From UBA12465 sp964408785 (lineage in GTDB: Bacteria; Patescibacteriota; Patescibacteriia; Patescibacteriales; UBA12465), in the NCBI GenBank assembly GCA_964408785.1, contig CAYPAS010000013.1:1-15898 (forward strand): a DNA stretch of 15,898 nucleotides, given 5' to 3'. The notes below the pieces were generated by a model, which made no database searches, was not told the DNA's origin, and worked only from the letters and a program-made list of their open reading frames with translations. Numbering within the stretch: position 1 is the first letter of the stretch; the number at the start of each line of letters is the position of its first letter. A program made the translations under genes and the position numbers. This document shows, one piece after another, positions 6,193-13,512 of the stretch.

Positions 6193-7656
6193 GAAAATAG
6201 CCTAAAATCAAAAATTGCGCGCAATACAGCCATCCAAGCCGCCGGGAAAGTTATTTCTACCTTGCTCGGCCTTTTTTCGTTTGCTCTTATCACCCGCTAT
6301 CTCGGTTTGGAGGTTTTCGGCAAATACACAACCATCATTACCTTTCTTTCCTTCTTCGCCGTTGCCGCTGATTTAGGCCTTACTTTGGTATCAGCCCAGA
6401 TGATTAGCGAAGGCAAATACCCAGAAAAAAAGATAATCGCCAACCTTTTCGCTTTCCGCCTGGTTAGTATTTTAGCCACTTTTGCTTTCCTTCCTTTTAT
6501 CACAATGCTTTCCCCTTATTCAGCCGAAATCAAGGAAGGCATATTCATTGCCGCTATTTCTTTTATCTTTCCTGCCCTTAATCAGGTTCTTGTCGGTCTG
6601 CTACAAAACCGCCTGCGCATGGATTATGACGTTTTAGGAGAAATAATCGGCCGCTTCGCTTTGATAGGCGGCATAATCATTAGCCAAAAACTCAACAGCG
6701 GTTTAAACGGGATAATCATAGCGACAGTGATTGCCGCCGCTATAAATTTTTTCATCCATCTTTTGACCTGCTGGCGCTTTTCTCCTATTAATCTGGAATA
6801 TGATAAAAATATCTGGCGCTTAATCGCCAGCCGCTCTTGGCCGATAGCAATTACCACAATTTTAAATCTTATTTACTTAAGAGCCGATACTTTAGCCCTT
6901 TCTCTTTTCAGAGGAGATAAAGAAGTCGGACTTTACGGCGCTTCTTATCGGGTTATCGATGTACTAACAACCCTGCCTTTCATGTTCGCCGGCTTAATGC
7001 TACCGATAATGAGCCGGGCAATAAACGAAAACCGCTTAGAATATTTCAAAAGGCTTTTACAAAAATCTTTAGACCTAATGTTTGTCGCCTCTCTACCCCT
7101 GTTAGTCGGTACTTATTTCTTAGGAAAAGATGTCATGGTAATTATTGCCGGTGAAGATTTTTATTCGGTGCCGGGCCAAGAAAGCGCGATCACCGCCGCC
7201 GTGGTGCTCCAACTTTTAATGTTTGCTGTTTTCTTTGTTTTTATCGGCACAATCCTATCGCACGCCGTTATCGCTTTGGGCAAACAGAAAAAAACCATAC
7301 CATTTTACATCTTTACCAGCCTAAGCTCGCTCCTCGCCTATTTCTGGCTAATCCCTCGTTTTTCTTATTGGGCGGCAGCGGGAATAACTATTTATAGCGA
7401 AGCCCTGATTGCTATCTTCAACGGCCTCTGCGTTTATAAAACTATAGGCGGCGGCTGGCGACCGGAACGCTGGCTAAAAACCGCGGCGGCTAGCATCGCC
7501 ATGGGATTACTTCTTTTTTTCTGGCCCTTTAAAACCGATAATCTATTGGGCTTAGGTTCAGCAATCAGCATCGCCTCCTTGGCCTACTTCATCTTATTAA
7601 TGATTAGCGGCGCTGTTAAAAAAGAAGAGTTAAAAGAAATTATCAATTCTAAATAA
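6181..7656 (+). CDS. Wzx/RfbX-like oligosaccharide (polysaccharide) flippase
   Basis: This polytopic membrane protein has 12-14 hydrophobic segments and belongs by pattern to the flippases that move lipid-linked glycans across the membrane (MVF/MOP superfamily). Family features are the N-terminal LLGLFSFALITRYLGLEVFGKYTTI, the middle ADTLALSLFRGDKEVGLYGASYRVIDVL, and the pore-lining polar residues. The first conventional start codon in frame is TTG at 6262, but family-like sequence continues upstream as ARNTAIQAAGKVIST and the frame is open back to 6145. No ATG, GTG or TTG exists there; the CTG at 6181 gives the usual 14 residues before the conserved NT, so it is used here with reservation. 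The gene is followed 4 nt later by a pseudouridine synthase gene, which suggests co-transcription. The substrate cannot be told from sequence. Confidence 0.88.
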   Translation: MSIQENSLKSKIARNTAIQAAGKVISTLLGLFSFALITRYLGLEVFGKYTTIITFLSFFAVAADLGLTLVSAQMISEGKYPEKKIIANLFAFRLVSILATFAFLPFITMLSPYSAEIKEGIFIAAISFIFPALNQVLVGLLQNRLRMDYDVLGEIIGRFALIGGIIISQKLNSGLNGIIIATVIAAAINFFIHLLTCWRFSPINLEYDKNIWRLIASRSWPIAITTILNLIYLRADTLALSLFRGDKEVGLYGASYRVIDVLTTLPFMFAGLMLPIMSRAINENRLEYFKRLLQKSLDLMFVASLPLLVGTYFLGKDVMVIIAGEDFYSVPGQESAITAAVVLQLLMFAVFFVFIGTILSHAVIALGKQKKTIPFYIFTSLSSLLAYFWLIPRFSYWAAAGITIYSEALIAIFNGLCVYKTIGGGWRPERWLKTAAASIAMGLLLFFWPFKTDNLLGLGSAISIASLAYFILLMISGAVKKEELKEIINSK

Positions 7657-7660
7657 AAAT

Positions 7661-8434
7661 ATGGCGGAAGAAAAAATGGCTATTAAAATAGTCTCTGAAG
7701 GCGAAGATTATCTGGTTATTGAAAAACCGGCCGGCTTAGCCGTGCATGGCGGCGGCAATCTGGGCGACGAAAAAACCTTGGCTGATTGGCTGATTGAACG
7801 TTATCCAGAAATAACAGCTGTCGGCGACGATCCGATACGTCCGGGAATAGTCCATCGCTTAGATAAAGAAGTTAGCGGCCTAATGGTCGTCGCTAAAAAT
7901 CAAGCCAGCTTTGAAGATTTAAAAAGACAATTCCAAGAAAGAACAATAAAAAAAGAATACTTAGTTTTAGTTCACGGGCAAGTAAGCCAGGACGCCGGAA
8001 CAATAGATTTTCCCATCACTCGTTCCCGCGACGGTTACCGCATGGCCGCTATGCCAGGAGGGGCGGAAGAATTACTGCGCCGCAAGCACCCGAAAAACCG
8101 TGATCAAGGAAATATTGATAGCTGGCTAAAAGCTAAAGAAGCTCTGACTGAATTTGAAGTCAAAAAACGTTTCGTTAATTTTACTTTTTTAAAAGCTATC
8201 ATAAAAACCGGCCGCGCCCACCAGATACGCGTCCATTTTTACGCCTACGGACATCCAGTTGTCGGCGACCCTCTTTACAACACTAAGCGCAGCCGCGTGA
8301 AAGACGAAAAAACAGGAATCAATCGCATATTCTTAGCTTCCTGTCTTCTCGGCTTTAATTCCCGCGATGGCGTCTGGCAAGAATTCCAATTACCACTACC
8401 AGAAGACTTAGAAAATTTTTTGCCAAAAAATTAA
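7661..8434 (+). CDS. RluA/RluD-family pseudouridine synthase
   Basis: The enzyme isomerises specific uridines of rRNA or tRNA to pseudouridine. The catalytic motif HRLDKEVSGLMVVAKN contains the essential Asp at residue 68. The opening strand YLVIEKPAGLAVHGG, the KEYLVLVHG strand and the late GRAHQIRVHFYAYGHPVVGDPLYN are all typical of the RluA group. The N-terminal S4 RNA-binding domain found in RluC and RluD is absent. The target (23S rRNA or tRNA) cannot be assigned. Two starts are possible: ATG at 7661, and ATG at 7676, which has GGAAG (7666-7670) 5 nt upstream and gives MAIKIVSEGEDYL; the second is the better ribosome-binding context. It follows the flippase gene by 4 nt. Confidence 0.92.
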   Translation: MAEEKMAIKIVSEGEDYLVIEKPAGLAVHGGGNLGDEKTLADWLIERYPEITAVGDDPIRPGIVHRLDKEVSGLMVVAKNQASFEDLKRQFQERTIKKEYLVLVHGQVSQDAGTIDFPITRSRDGYRMAAMPGGAEELLRRKHPKNRDQGNIDSWLKAKEALTEFEVKKRFVNFTFLKAIIKTGRAHQIRVHFYAYGHPVVGDPLYNTKRSRVKDEKTGINRIFLASCLLGFNSRDGVWQEFQLPLPEDLENFLPKN

Positions 8435-8447
8435 AAGTCTTTATTTT

Positions 8448-8476
8448 TTGACGCTGAATCTCTTTTCGACTATAAT
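8448..8476 (+). promoter_or_regulatory. sigma70-type promoter for the thioredoxin-fold gene
   Basis: TTGACG (8448-8453), a 17-nt spacer and a perfect TATAAT (8471-8476) lie in the 79-nt gap after the pseudouridine synthase gene. The predicted start is near 8483, about 30 nt before the ATG at 8514. The leader shows no clear Shine-Dalgarno sequence. Confidence 0.85.
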
Positions 8477-8513
8477 TAATAACATTGAATATCTTTAAAT
8501 AAATAAGAATCTT

Positions 8514-9524
8514 ATGAATAAAACAATCAAAAGCTTGTTTTCCAAAGACAAGTTCATCAGGATAACCTTACCGGTAATCTTGGTAATCATCCTGGCTATC
8601 ATCGGCCTCTTTTCCTTCAACTCCCAGAACAAGAATCTAAGTATGGAAGAGGCGAAAGAAAAAGCAGAAAAATTTGTTAATGATTTCCTGCTCCAAAGCG
8701 GCAACAAAGCCAACATCAAAGAAATAACTAGCGAATACGGCTTATATAAATTGAAGATCGATATCACCGACAGTGTTGTCGATTCTTATATCTCCAAGGA
8801 TGGCAAGCTTTTCTTCCCGCAAGCTTTAGATATAGACGATATCAGGGGAAAGGCTAATGGCCAGGACGGCGGCACCAACACCAATCAAGCGCCAGCCGCA
8901 ACCGTTTCTAAAAAGAGCGCTAAGCCGAAAGTAGAATTATTCGTCATGAGCTATTGTCCTTACGGCACCCAGATTGAAAAGGGCATGCTGCCAGTCGTAG
9001 AAGCCTTGGGTGATAAAATCGATTTCAGCTTGAAATTCTGCGACTACGCCATGCACGGAGAAAAAGAAATCGTTGAAAACACTAACCAGTATTGTATCCA
9101 GCAAGAACAGCCGGATAAATTCGCTTCTTATCTCAGCTGCTTCCTCGAATCTAGCGATTCCGCCAGCTGTTTGGACAAGGTCGGCGTCGACAAGAAAAAA
9201 TTAAGCAGCTGCTACGAAAAGACTGACAAGAAATTTTCCATCATCCAGAATTTTAAAGACAAAAAGGGTTATAAGGGTAGCTATCCGGGATACGACGTCT
9301 TCAAGGATGACAACGAAAAATACAATGTCGGCGGTTCTCCAACTTTAATAATCAACGGCGAAGAAATTTCTAGCGCCCGCGATGCCGCTTCTTTATTAGC
9401 CACTATCTGCAGTGCTTTTGAAGAACAGCCCGATGCTTGCAAAGCCAGCCTTTCAAGCGCCACTCCAGCTCCGGGCTTTGGAACTGGAACCACCGCTGGC
9501 GGTTCCGCCGCTAATTGCGAATAA
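8514..9524 (+). CDS. membrane-anchored, cysteine-rich DsbA/GILT-like thioredoxin-fold protein
   Basis: Residues 15-35 form a membrane anchor, so the rest probably lies outside the cytoplasm. A small alpha/beta segment (43-108) and a low-complexity linker (115-138) precede the thioredoxin-fold domain. The domain starts VELFVMSYCPYG, with a single Cys148 where CxxC is expected (Gly151 in the second place), and has the cis-Pro loop GGSPTLIING (Pro276). Residues 181-194 read HGEKEIVENTNQYC, matching HG-x2-E-x3-N-x4-C of the GILT thiol reductase signature, with the first and third signature residues changed. There are nine cysteines, including one next to the C-terminus, which suggests structural disulfides. 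It is likely a thiol reductase, isomerase or disulfide-bond helper. It has its own promoter and terminator and converges on trxA. The exact family is uncertain. Confidence 0.78.
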   Translation: MNKTIKSLFSKDKFIRITLPVILVIILAIIGLFSFNSQNKNLSMEEAKEKAEKFVNDFLLQSGNKANIKEITSEYGLYKLKIDITDSVVDSYISKDGKLFFPQALDIDDIRGKANGQDGGTNTNQAPAATVSKKSAKPKVELFVMSYCPYGTQIEKGMLPVVEALGDKIDFSLKFCDYAMHGEKEIVENTNQYCIQQEQPDKFASYLSCFLESSDSASCLDKVGVDKKKLSSCYEKTDKKFSIIQNFKDKKGYKGSYPGYDVFKDDNEKYNVGGSPTLIINGEEISSARDAASLLATICSAFEEQPDACKASLSSATPAPGFGTGTTAGGSAANCE

Positions 9525-9541
9525 ACAAAAATTCAGATAAC

Positions 9542-9570
9542 AAAAAAGAAGGTCAAAGACCTTCTTTTTT
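9542..9570. terminator. bidirectional intrinsic terminator between convergent genes
   Basis: AAAAAAGAAGGTC (9542-9554) and GACCTTCTTTTTT (9558-9570) form a perfect 13-bp stem with an AAA loop. The T-run serves the plus-strand thioredoxin-fold gene (TTTTTTTTG at the 3' side), and the opposite A-run serves as the T-run for trxA on the minus strand, whose stop is 15 nt away. Confidence 0.93.
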
Positions 9571-9584
9571 TTGTTTTGTTCTTC

Positions 9585-9917
9585 TTATTTCAAAGCTTCT
9601 TCTATTTCCTGCTTGAGAGATTCCTTATCACGAAGGCCGATAAACTCGGCGATCACCTTTCCACCCTTGAAAAGCTTCATATTAGGAATGCTCTGGATGC
9701 GGTATTCCATGGCAAGACTAGAATTCTCGCCGTCTTCAGTGTCGACTTTGGCAATCTTGACTTTGCCCGATAATTCACCGGCTAATTCATCTAAAATCGG
9801 CGCCATCATGCGGCAAGGCATACACCAAGGAGCCCAAAAATCGACGAGAACCGGTAAATCACTCTCTAAAACTTCTTGAGAAAAAGTATCTTTCTTCAAA
9901 GCAATAGCGTTAGACAT
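9585..9917 (-). CDS. trxA: thioredoxin with WCMPC active site
   Basis: This is a small cytoplasmic dithiol reductant. The 110-residue protein aligns in numbering with E. coli thioredoxin: Asp26 in VDFWAP, Cys32 and Cys35 in WAPWCMPCR, and the cis-Pro loop SIPNMKLFKGG (Pro78). The residue between Cys32 and Pro34 is Met instead of the usual Gly, and the residue after the cis-Pro is Asn instead of Thr. Both positions tune redox potential and partner choice, so its substrates may differ from a standard thioredoxin. It lies 20 nt downstream of a CsoR-family repressor gene in the same direction and so probably shares its promoter and control. No separate promoter was found. It ends at the terminator at 9542-9570. 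Confidence 0.94.
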   Translation of the reverse strand: MSNAIALKKDTFSQEVLESDLPVLVDFWAPWCMPCRMMAPILDELAGELSGKVKIAKVDTEDGENSSLAMEYRIQSIPNMKLFKGGKVIAEFIGLRDKESLKQEIEEALK

Positions 9918-9937
9918 AATTTTTTTATCTTAATTGA

Positions 9938-10177
9938 TTAATTCTTGCTTATCTCATCAAGCAATTTTTCTATCTGCTGGCGCTTCTTCATCTTTAAGCC
10001 GGACAAGCATCGGCCGAATTCTTCACTTAACGCTTGGCGCATCAAGGAAGAAATAGCGGCCCTAGCAGCTTTTAGCTGAATAAGGTAATCAAGGCAGTCG
10101 CTATCTGTATCTAAGCGCTTCTTGACTCCTTCTAACTGGCCAATGATATTATTTAATCGCTGTTCGATGGTTTTCAT
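9938..10177 (-). CDS. CsoR/RcnR/FrmR-family transcriptional repressor, CstR-like
   Basis: Members of this family are small all-helical DNA-binding repressors that sense Cu(I), Ni, formaldehyde or persulfides. The 79 residues match the family: RLNNIIGQLEGVKKRL at the start, DSDCLDYLIQLKAARAAISSL and ALSEEFGRCLSG. Cys28 and Cys57 are 29 residues apart, exactly as the two sensing cysteines of CsoR (Cys36/Cys65), but the position of the copper-binding His61 is Glu53. Loss of this His with both Cys kept is the pattern of CstR, which senses persulfides. No copper transporter is nearby; the next gene is a thioredoxin. A 17-nt GC-rich palindrome overlaps the promoter, so autoregulation is likely. The family assignment is firm; the inducer is inferred. 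Confidence 0.88.
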   Translation of the reverse strand: MKTIEQRLNNIIGQLEGVKKRLDTDSDCLDYLIQLKAARAAISSLMRQALSEEFGRCLSGLKMKKRQQIEKLLDEISKN

Positions 10178-10186
10178 AACAAGAAT

Positions 10187-10216
10187 AGCTTAGCATACAC
10201 CCCCGGGGGGTGTCAA
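10187..10216 (-). promoter_or_regulatory. promoter with embedded CsoR-family operator
   Basis: On the minus strand TTGACA (10216-10211) and TAAGCT (10192-10187) are 18 nt apart, with a TG extending the -10. Nearly the whole spacer is the palindrome ACACCCCCGGGGGGTGT (10197-10213): 8-nt perfect arms around one central G. Family operators are known as C-run/G-run palindromes flanked by A/T, which this resembles. A repressor bound here would block RNA polymerase. The predicted transcript start (about 10180) leaves almost no leader before the ATG at 10177. Confidence 0.82.
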
Positions 10217-10231
10217 GATGGCTAGATAAAA

Positions 10232-10936
10232 TCAAGATTTTTTTAAAAACAACCAATAATTATAGGGGTCTTTTTTTATCTCTGGCGAACTAAAACCGGC
10301 TGATCGCGCTAAACGTTTCAATTCATTTTCTCTAAAAGCGTGATAATAACGGCGGCTGCCATAGGCAGCAGCACTCTTCCAAGAAAAGATCCGGTCGCCA
10401 AAATCTAAAGGCGTGCCGCTAAAAAAAGAAATGAGCCAAGAAAAAATAGTTTTTACTTTGCCCGCCTGGCGGTTCTTGCCATCCCAAAGATTCCAGACGC
10501 TAATCACTAGCCGTCCTTCGCTGTTTAAAAGTTCTTTCATTCTCTTCAAAGATTTTAAACGCCGGGCACTTCCCGGTAAATGATGCCAAGCGGCTAAGCA
10601 AAAAACATAATCAAAATAATCAGACGGCAAAGAATCTAATGTTTCTAAATCATCCACTTGAAATTTATTTTCTGGATGTCTGGCCTTAGCCTGCGCTAGC
10701 ATTTCCTGGCTATTATCTATTCCTAAATAATCAAGATTTTTTTCTTTTAGTCCCAAGAGCAAACGGCCACTGCCGCAACCCAAGTCAAGAACTTTAGCGC
10801 CGGCTGGTACGGAATCAAGCAAATCCTGAATTTCCGGCCACATACCGCCGTCACGACTGGCGCTAAAATCTTCAGCAATCGCCTGATAATTATCTTTTAC
10901 GATCTTTTTCAATTCTTCCTCCCTTTTAAGATCCAT
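10232..10936 (-). CDS. class I SAM-dependent methyltransferase, Trm9/ALKBH8-like
   Basis: The 234-residue protein has a class I methyltransferase core: motif I VLDLGCGSGRL (49-59), the acidic end of strand 2 in LGIDNSQEML (71-80), VDDLETL (94-100) and DYVFCLAAWHHL (109-120). Beyond the core it shows marks of the Trm9/ALKBH8 group: the opening NYQAIAEDFSASRDGGMWPEI, the HH-L...ARR stretch, VISVWNLWD (144-152), and YYHAFRENELKRLARSAGF (197-215). Trm9 methylates 5-carboxymethyluridine at tRNA position 34. It is the last gene of a run starting with elp3, whose product makes that very precursor. The gene starts 6 nt after the recQ stop, without a Shine-Dalgarno sequence. The methyltransferase call is firm; the tRNA role is an inference from pattern and context. 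Confidence 0.85.
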   Translation of the reverse strand: MDLKREEELKKIVKDNYQAIAEDFSASRDGGMWPEIQDLLDSVPAGAKVLDLGCGSGRLLLGLKEKNLDYLGIDNSQEMLAQAKARHPENKFQVDDLETLDSLPSDYFDYVFCLAAWHHLPGSARRLKSLKRMKELLNSEGRLVISVWNLWDGKNRQAGKVKTIFSWLISFFSGTPLDFGDRIFSWKSAAAYGSRRYYHAFRENELKRLARSAGFSSPEIKKDPYNYWLFLKKS

Positions 10937-10942
10937 AAATAA

Positions 10943-12718
10943 TTAGCTTAGATATTCCTTGTTCCGATAATCATCCTCGCCTTTTTCTGCGCGGCGTTTA
11001 AGGCGCAAGCAATTATCACAACGGCCGCAAGGCTTAGTGTCTTCATCGCCGAAATAACGCAAGATGTATTCTTGACGGCAGCCAAGGTCATAGACATAAC
11101 CCTCCATTTCATCAAGCTTTTCATAAGCACGAGCCGCTTTATCTTTTAAAGCTTTAAAATCGATATCGATTTCTTCCGGCTCAATGGTTTTGATAATCTT
11201 GATTTCTGTTCCCCTGAATGGCGGACGATATTCAACAGCACCACTTTCCGCCAACTTCTTTACGGCTCGCAATAAGCTGTCTTTCTTTATCTTCATGACA
11301 ACCGCCGCTTCTTCCGGATTAAATTGCCAACCGGAAACAAGCTCTTTGGCATAACTTTCGCCCAAAGCCAAAGCTACTTCACGCTGGCTCTTGGCGCGCT
11401 TGCCGATAGATTCGATGACCGACGGCCAATCTTTTAAAGCCCTCAAAAAAGAATTAGAATTTTTTTCATTAGGCCGGGAAATATAAGCTTCTTTTTCCAA
11501 AATTTTTAAAGCCGTACCAATAGCCATTTCCGGTAATTGATTAGACAGGCTCTGAGAAATTTCTGCATAGGTAAGCAATAAAGATTCACCCTCAGAAGAT
11601 TCTTGGCGCCTTAAAAGAAAATCGTATATTTCCACTATGCTTTCCGGATCAGGATTATCGCCTTTGATAAAAAATTCTCTCAAGTAGCGATCTTGCTGAT
11701 TATAAAATAATAGGCAATAAGAAGGTTTGCCGTCGCGTCCGGCTCGGCCGGCTTCCTGATAATAAGCTTCGATGGTGCCGGGAAGGTCATGATGGATAAC
11801 AAAACGGATATCACGTTTATTTATGCCTAAGCCGAAAGCATTGGTAGCGACAACTACCTGAGCTTCGCCACGCATAAATTGTTCTTGGACCCAATTACGA
11901 CTATCAGCATCCATGCCAGCATGATAAGCTACGGCCTTTATGCCGTTTTCCATCAGGATATCCAAAAGCTCATCGGCTTTGGAACGGGTGCCAACATAAA
12001 TTATTCCCGAACCAATATCCGGATTAGTAATTAAAAAATTAACGATATTTTCTACCTTCTGACTGTTGGTCGTCGGCACGACAGCGAATTGCAAATTGGG
12101 CCGAGAAAAACCAGTAATTACGGTTTCCGGATCTTTCAAGCCGAGTTGGCGAACTATATCTTTCCTAACTTCCGGAGTAGCTGTTGCCGTCAAAGCCACG
12201 ACAGTCGGCGAAGCTAGTGATTTTATCACTTGTCGCAAACGCAGGTAGCTAGGACGAAAATCATGCCCCCACTGGCTAATACAGTGCGCTTCATCGATAG
12301 CGAATAAAGACACTTTAATATCTTTTAATTGCTGCATGAATTCCAAATTGTAAAATCTTTCCGGCGCGATATAAAGCAAACGATATAAACCGCTTTTAGC
12401 TCCTTGCAAGCGTTTTAAACTTTCTGCCGGCGAAATAGAAGAATTGATAAAAGTAGCTGGAATGCCGACACCTTCCAAGGAAGAAACCTGATCCTTCATT
12501 AAGGCGATAAGCGGCGAAATAACAATAGTCAAGCCGTCCATTATCAAAGCTGGTAATTGGTAGATAAGAGATTTGCCGCCGCCAGTCGGAAGAACGACCA
12601 TGGTGTCGCGGCCTTCCAATAAACTATCTATAGCCATTTCCTGGCCAGGCAAAAAAGATCCATAACCAAAATGGATCTTCAGTAATTCCTGTAATTGTTC
12701 TTTCTTGCTTAAAAACAT
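10943..12718 (-). CDS. recQ: RecQ-family ATP-dependent DNA helicase
   Basis: This 3'-5' superfamily 2 helicase acts in recombination and repair. Helicase motifs are complete: motif 0 FGYGSFLPGQ (17-26), Walker A PTGGGKS (44-50), TIVISPLIALMKDQ, Walker B DEAH (142-145) with the RecQ aromatic loop CISQWGHDFRPSY, TATATP, and motif VI HHDLPGTIEAYYQEAGRAGRDG. Cys547, Cys564, Cys567 and Cys570 form the zinc-binding set, but it sits at the very C-terminus, about 200 residues past the helicase core, instead of directly after it as in E. coli RecQ. The HRDC domain is absent, and a helical/winged region lies between. The ATG overlaps the folD stop by one base (TAATG), so translation is coupled. The identity is secure. 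Confidence 0.95.
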   Translation of the reverse strand: MFLSKKEQLQELLKIHFGYGSFLPGQEMAIDSLLEGRDTMVVLPTGGGKSLIYQLPALIMDGLTIVISPLIALMKDQVSSLEGVGIPATFINSSISPAESLKRLQGAKSGLYRLLYIAPERFYNLEFMQQLKDIKVSLFAIDEAHCISQWGHDFRPSYLRLRQVIKSLASPTVVALTATATPEVRKDIVRQLGLKDPETVITGFSRPNLQFAVVPTTNSQKVENIVNFLITNPDIGSGIIYVGTRSKADELLDILMENGIKAVAYHAGMDADSRNWVQEQFMRGEAQVVVATNAFGLGINKRDIRFVIHHDLPGTIEAYYQEAGRAGRDGKPSYCLLFYNQQDRYLREFFIKGDNPDPESIVEIYDFLLRRQESSEGESLLLTYAEISQSLSNQLPEMAIGTALKILEKEAYISRPNEKNSNSFLRALKDWPSVIESIGKRAKSQREVALALGESYAKELVSGWQFNPEEAAVVMKIKKDSLLRAVKKLAESGAVEYRPPFRGTEIKIIKTIEPEEIDIDFKALKDKAARAYEKLDEMEGYVYDLGCRQEYILRYFGDEDTKPCGRCDNCLRLKRRAEKGEDDYRNKEYLS

Positions 12719-13512
12719 TATCTTTTTTTGTTCTTATATAATTCCAAGACATTCTTGAATAAAAAAGCGATAGTCATCGGACCAATACCGCCGGGAACCG
12801 GAGTAATGAAAGGCGAACGGCTAGCCAAATTTTCTTCATCAGCATCGCCAACCACTCGGCCATCAACTCGACTAATGCCGATGTCGATAATCAAAGCGCC
12901 TTCTTTAACCATTTCCGCTTTAATGGAAGCGGGGCGCCCGCAGGCAGTAACGATTAAATCCGCCTCAACAGAATCATCTTTTGAAATTATTTCTAAACCG
13001 CGACTTTCTAAAAAACGGCGAACTTCTTGTCCGAAAACTTCGGAATTATAAAAAATGGCTGCTTTTTTTCCTTGGCTGACAAAAGCCGCCTCTGCCAAAC
13101 TAGCCTCAATCGCCGCTAAGACCGGGGATTTTACATAATCGGGGTGGCCAGAACAAAAGCCATCCGCGTCTTTCTGCGGATCAATGGCGGCGATTATCCG
13201 GTCAGCATCTAAATGTTTGGGTAGTGGCAACTGGACTATCATACCATCAACAGCCTCATCTTTATTTAAAAAATAAATAACCTCCAAAATTTCTTCTTCT
13301 TTCGCGTCTTCCGGTAATTTATATAAATGCGTATCAATCCCCAAAAGAAGGCCTTCTTTTTCCTTCAAGGAAACATAGATTTTAGAATCATCCCGTTCGC
13401 CAACCATTATTATAGCTAAGCTAGGGTGTCCGCCTTTAAAAGCAAAGACTTCTTTGGCAATAGAATCTTTTACTCGGGAAGCAATAGCTCGTCCATTGAT
13501 TATTTTTAACAT
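12718..13512 (-). CDS. folD: divergent bifunctional methylenetetrahydrofolate dehydrogenase/cyclohydrolase
   Basis: FolD interconverts 5,10-methylene-, methenyl- and 10-formyl-tetrahydrofolate. The 264-residue protein is about 20 shorter than usual. Kept features are the catalytic Tyr46-x3-Lys50 (YVSLK), VDGMIVQLPLP (88-98), DPQKDADGF (111-119, folate-site Asp117), VTACGRP and TPVPGGIGPMT (237-247). Two motifs are changed: the PCTPxG stretch is replaced by SPVLAAIEA, and the cofactor loop usually GRSxIVGxP reads NSEVFGQE (156-163), without the Arg that contacts the NADP phosphate. It may therefore prefer NAD or have altered activity. It overlaps glyA by 7 nt and recQ by 1 nt. With glyA it forms the standard one-carbon pair, converting serine-derived methylene-folate onward to formyl-folate. 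Confidence 0.9.
   Translation of the reverse strand: MLKIINGRAIASRVKDSIAKEVFAFKGGHPSLAIIMVGERDDSKIYVSLKEKEGLLLGIDTHLYKLPEDAKEEEILEVIYFLNKDEAVDGMIVQLPLPKHLDADRIIAAIDPQKDADGFCSGHPDYVKSPVLAAIEASLAEAAFVSQGKKAAIFYNSEVFGQEVRRFLESRGLEIISKDDSVEADLIVTACGRPASIKAEMVKEGALIIDIGISRVDGRVVGDADEENLASRSPFITPVPGGIGPMTIAFLFKNVLELYKNKKR

Noticed and set aside
5687..6211. Longest form of the pilin-like gene, starting at 6211
   Set aside because: That start lies upstream of the best promoter (6164-6192), and the extra N-terminus spoils an otherwise normal signal peptide.
8414..8432. AATTTTTT/AAAAAATT inverted repeat at the end of the pseudouridine synthase gene
   Set aside because: A purely A/T stem with a 3-nt loop overlapping the stop codon is too weak to call a terminator.
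9571..9879. Two plus-strand open frames over trxA
   Set aside because: They are opposite to a clear thioredoxin gene, lie just after a terminator, and show no recognisable protein features.
10197..10213. GC-rich palindrome as terminator of the elp3-methyltransferase operon
   Set aside because: No T-run follows in the minus direction, and it sits exactly between the -35 and -10 elements, which fits an operator better.
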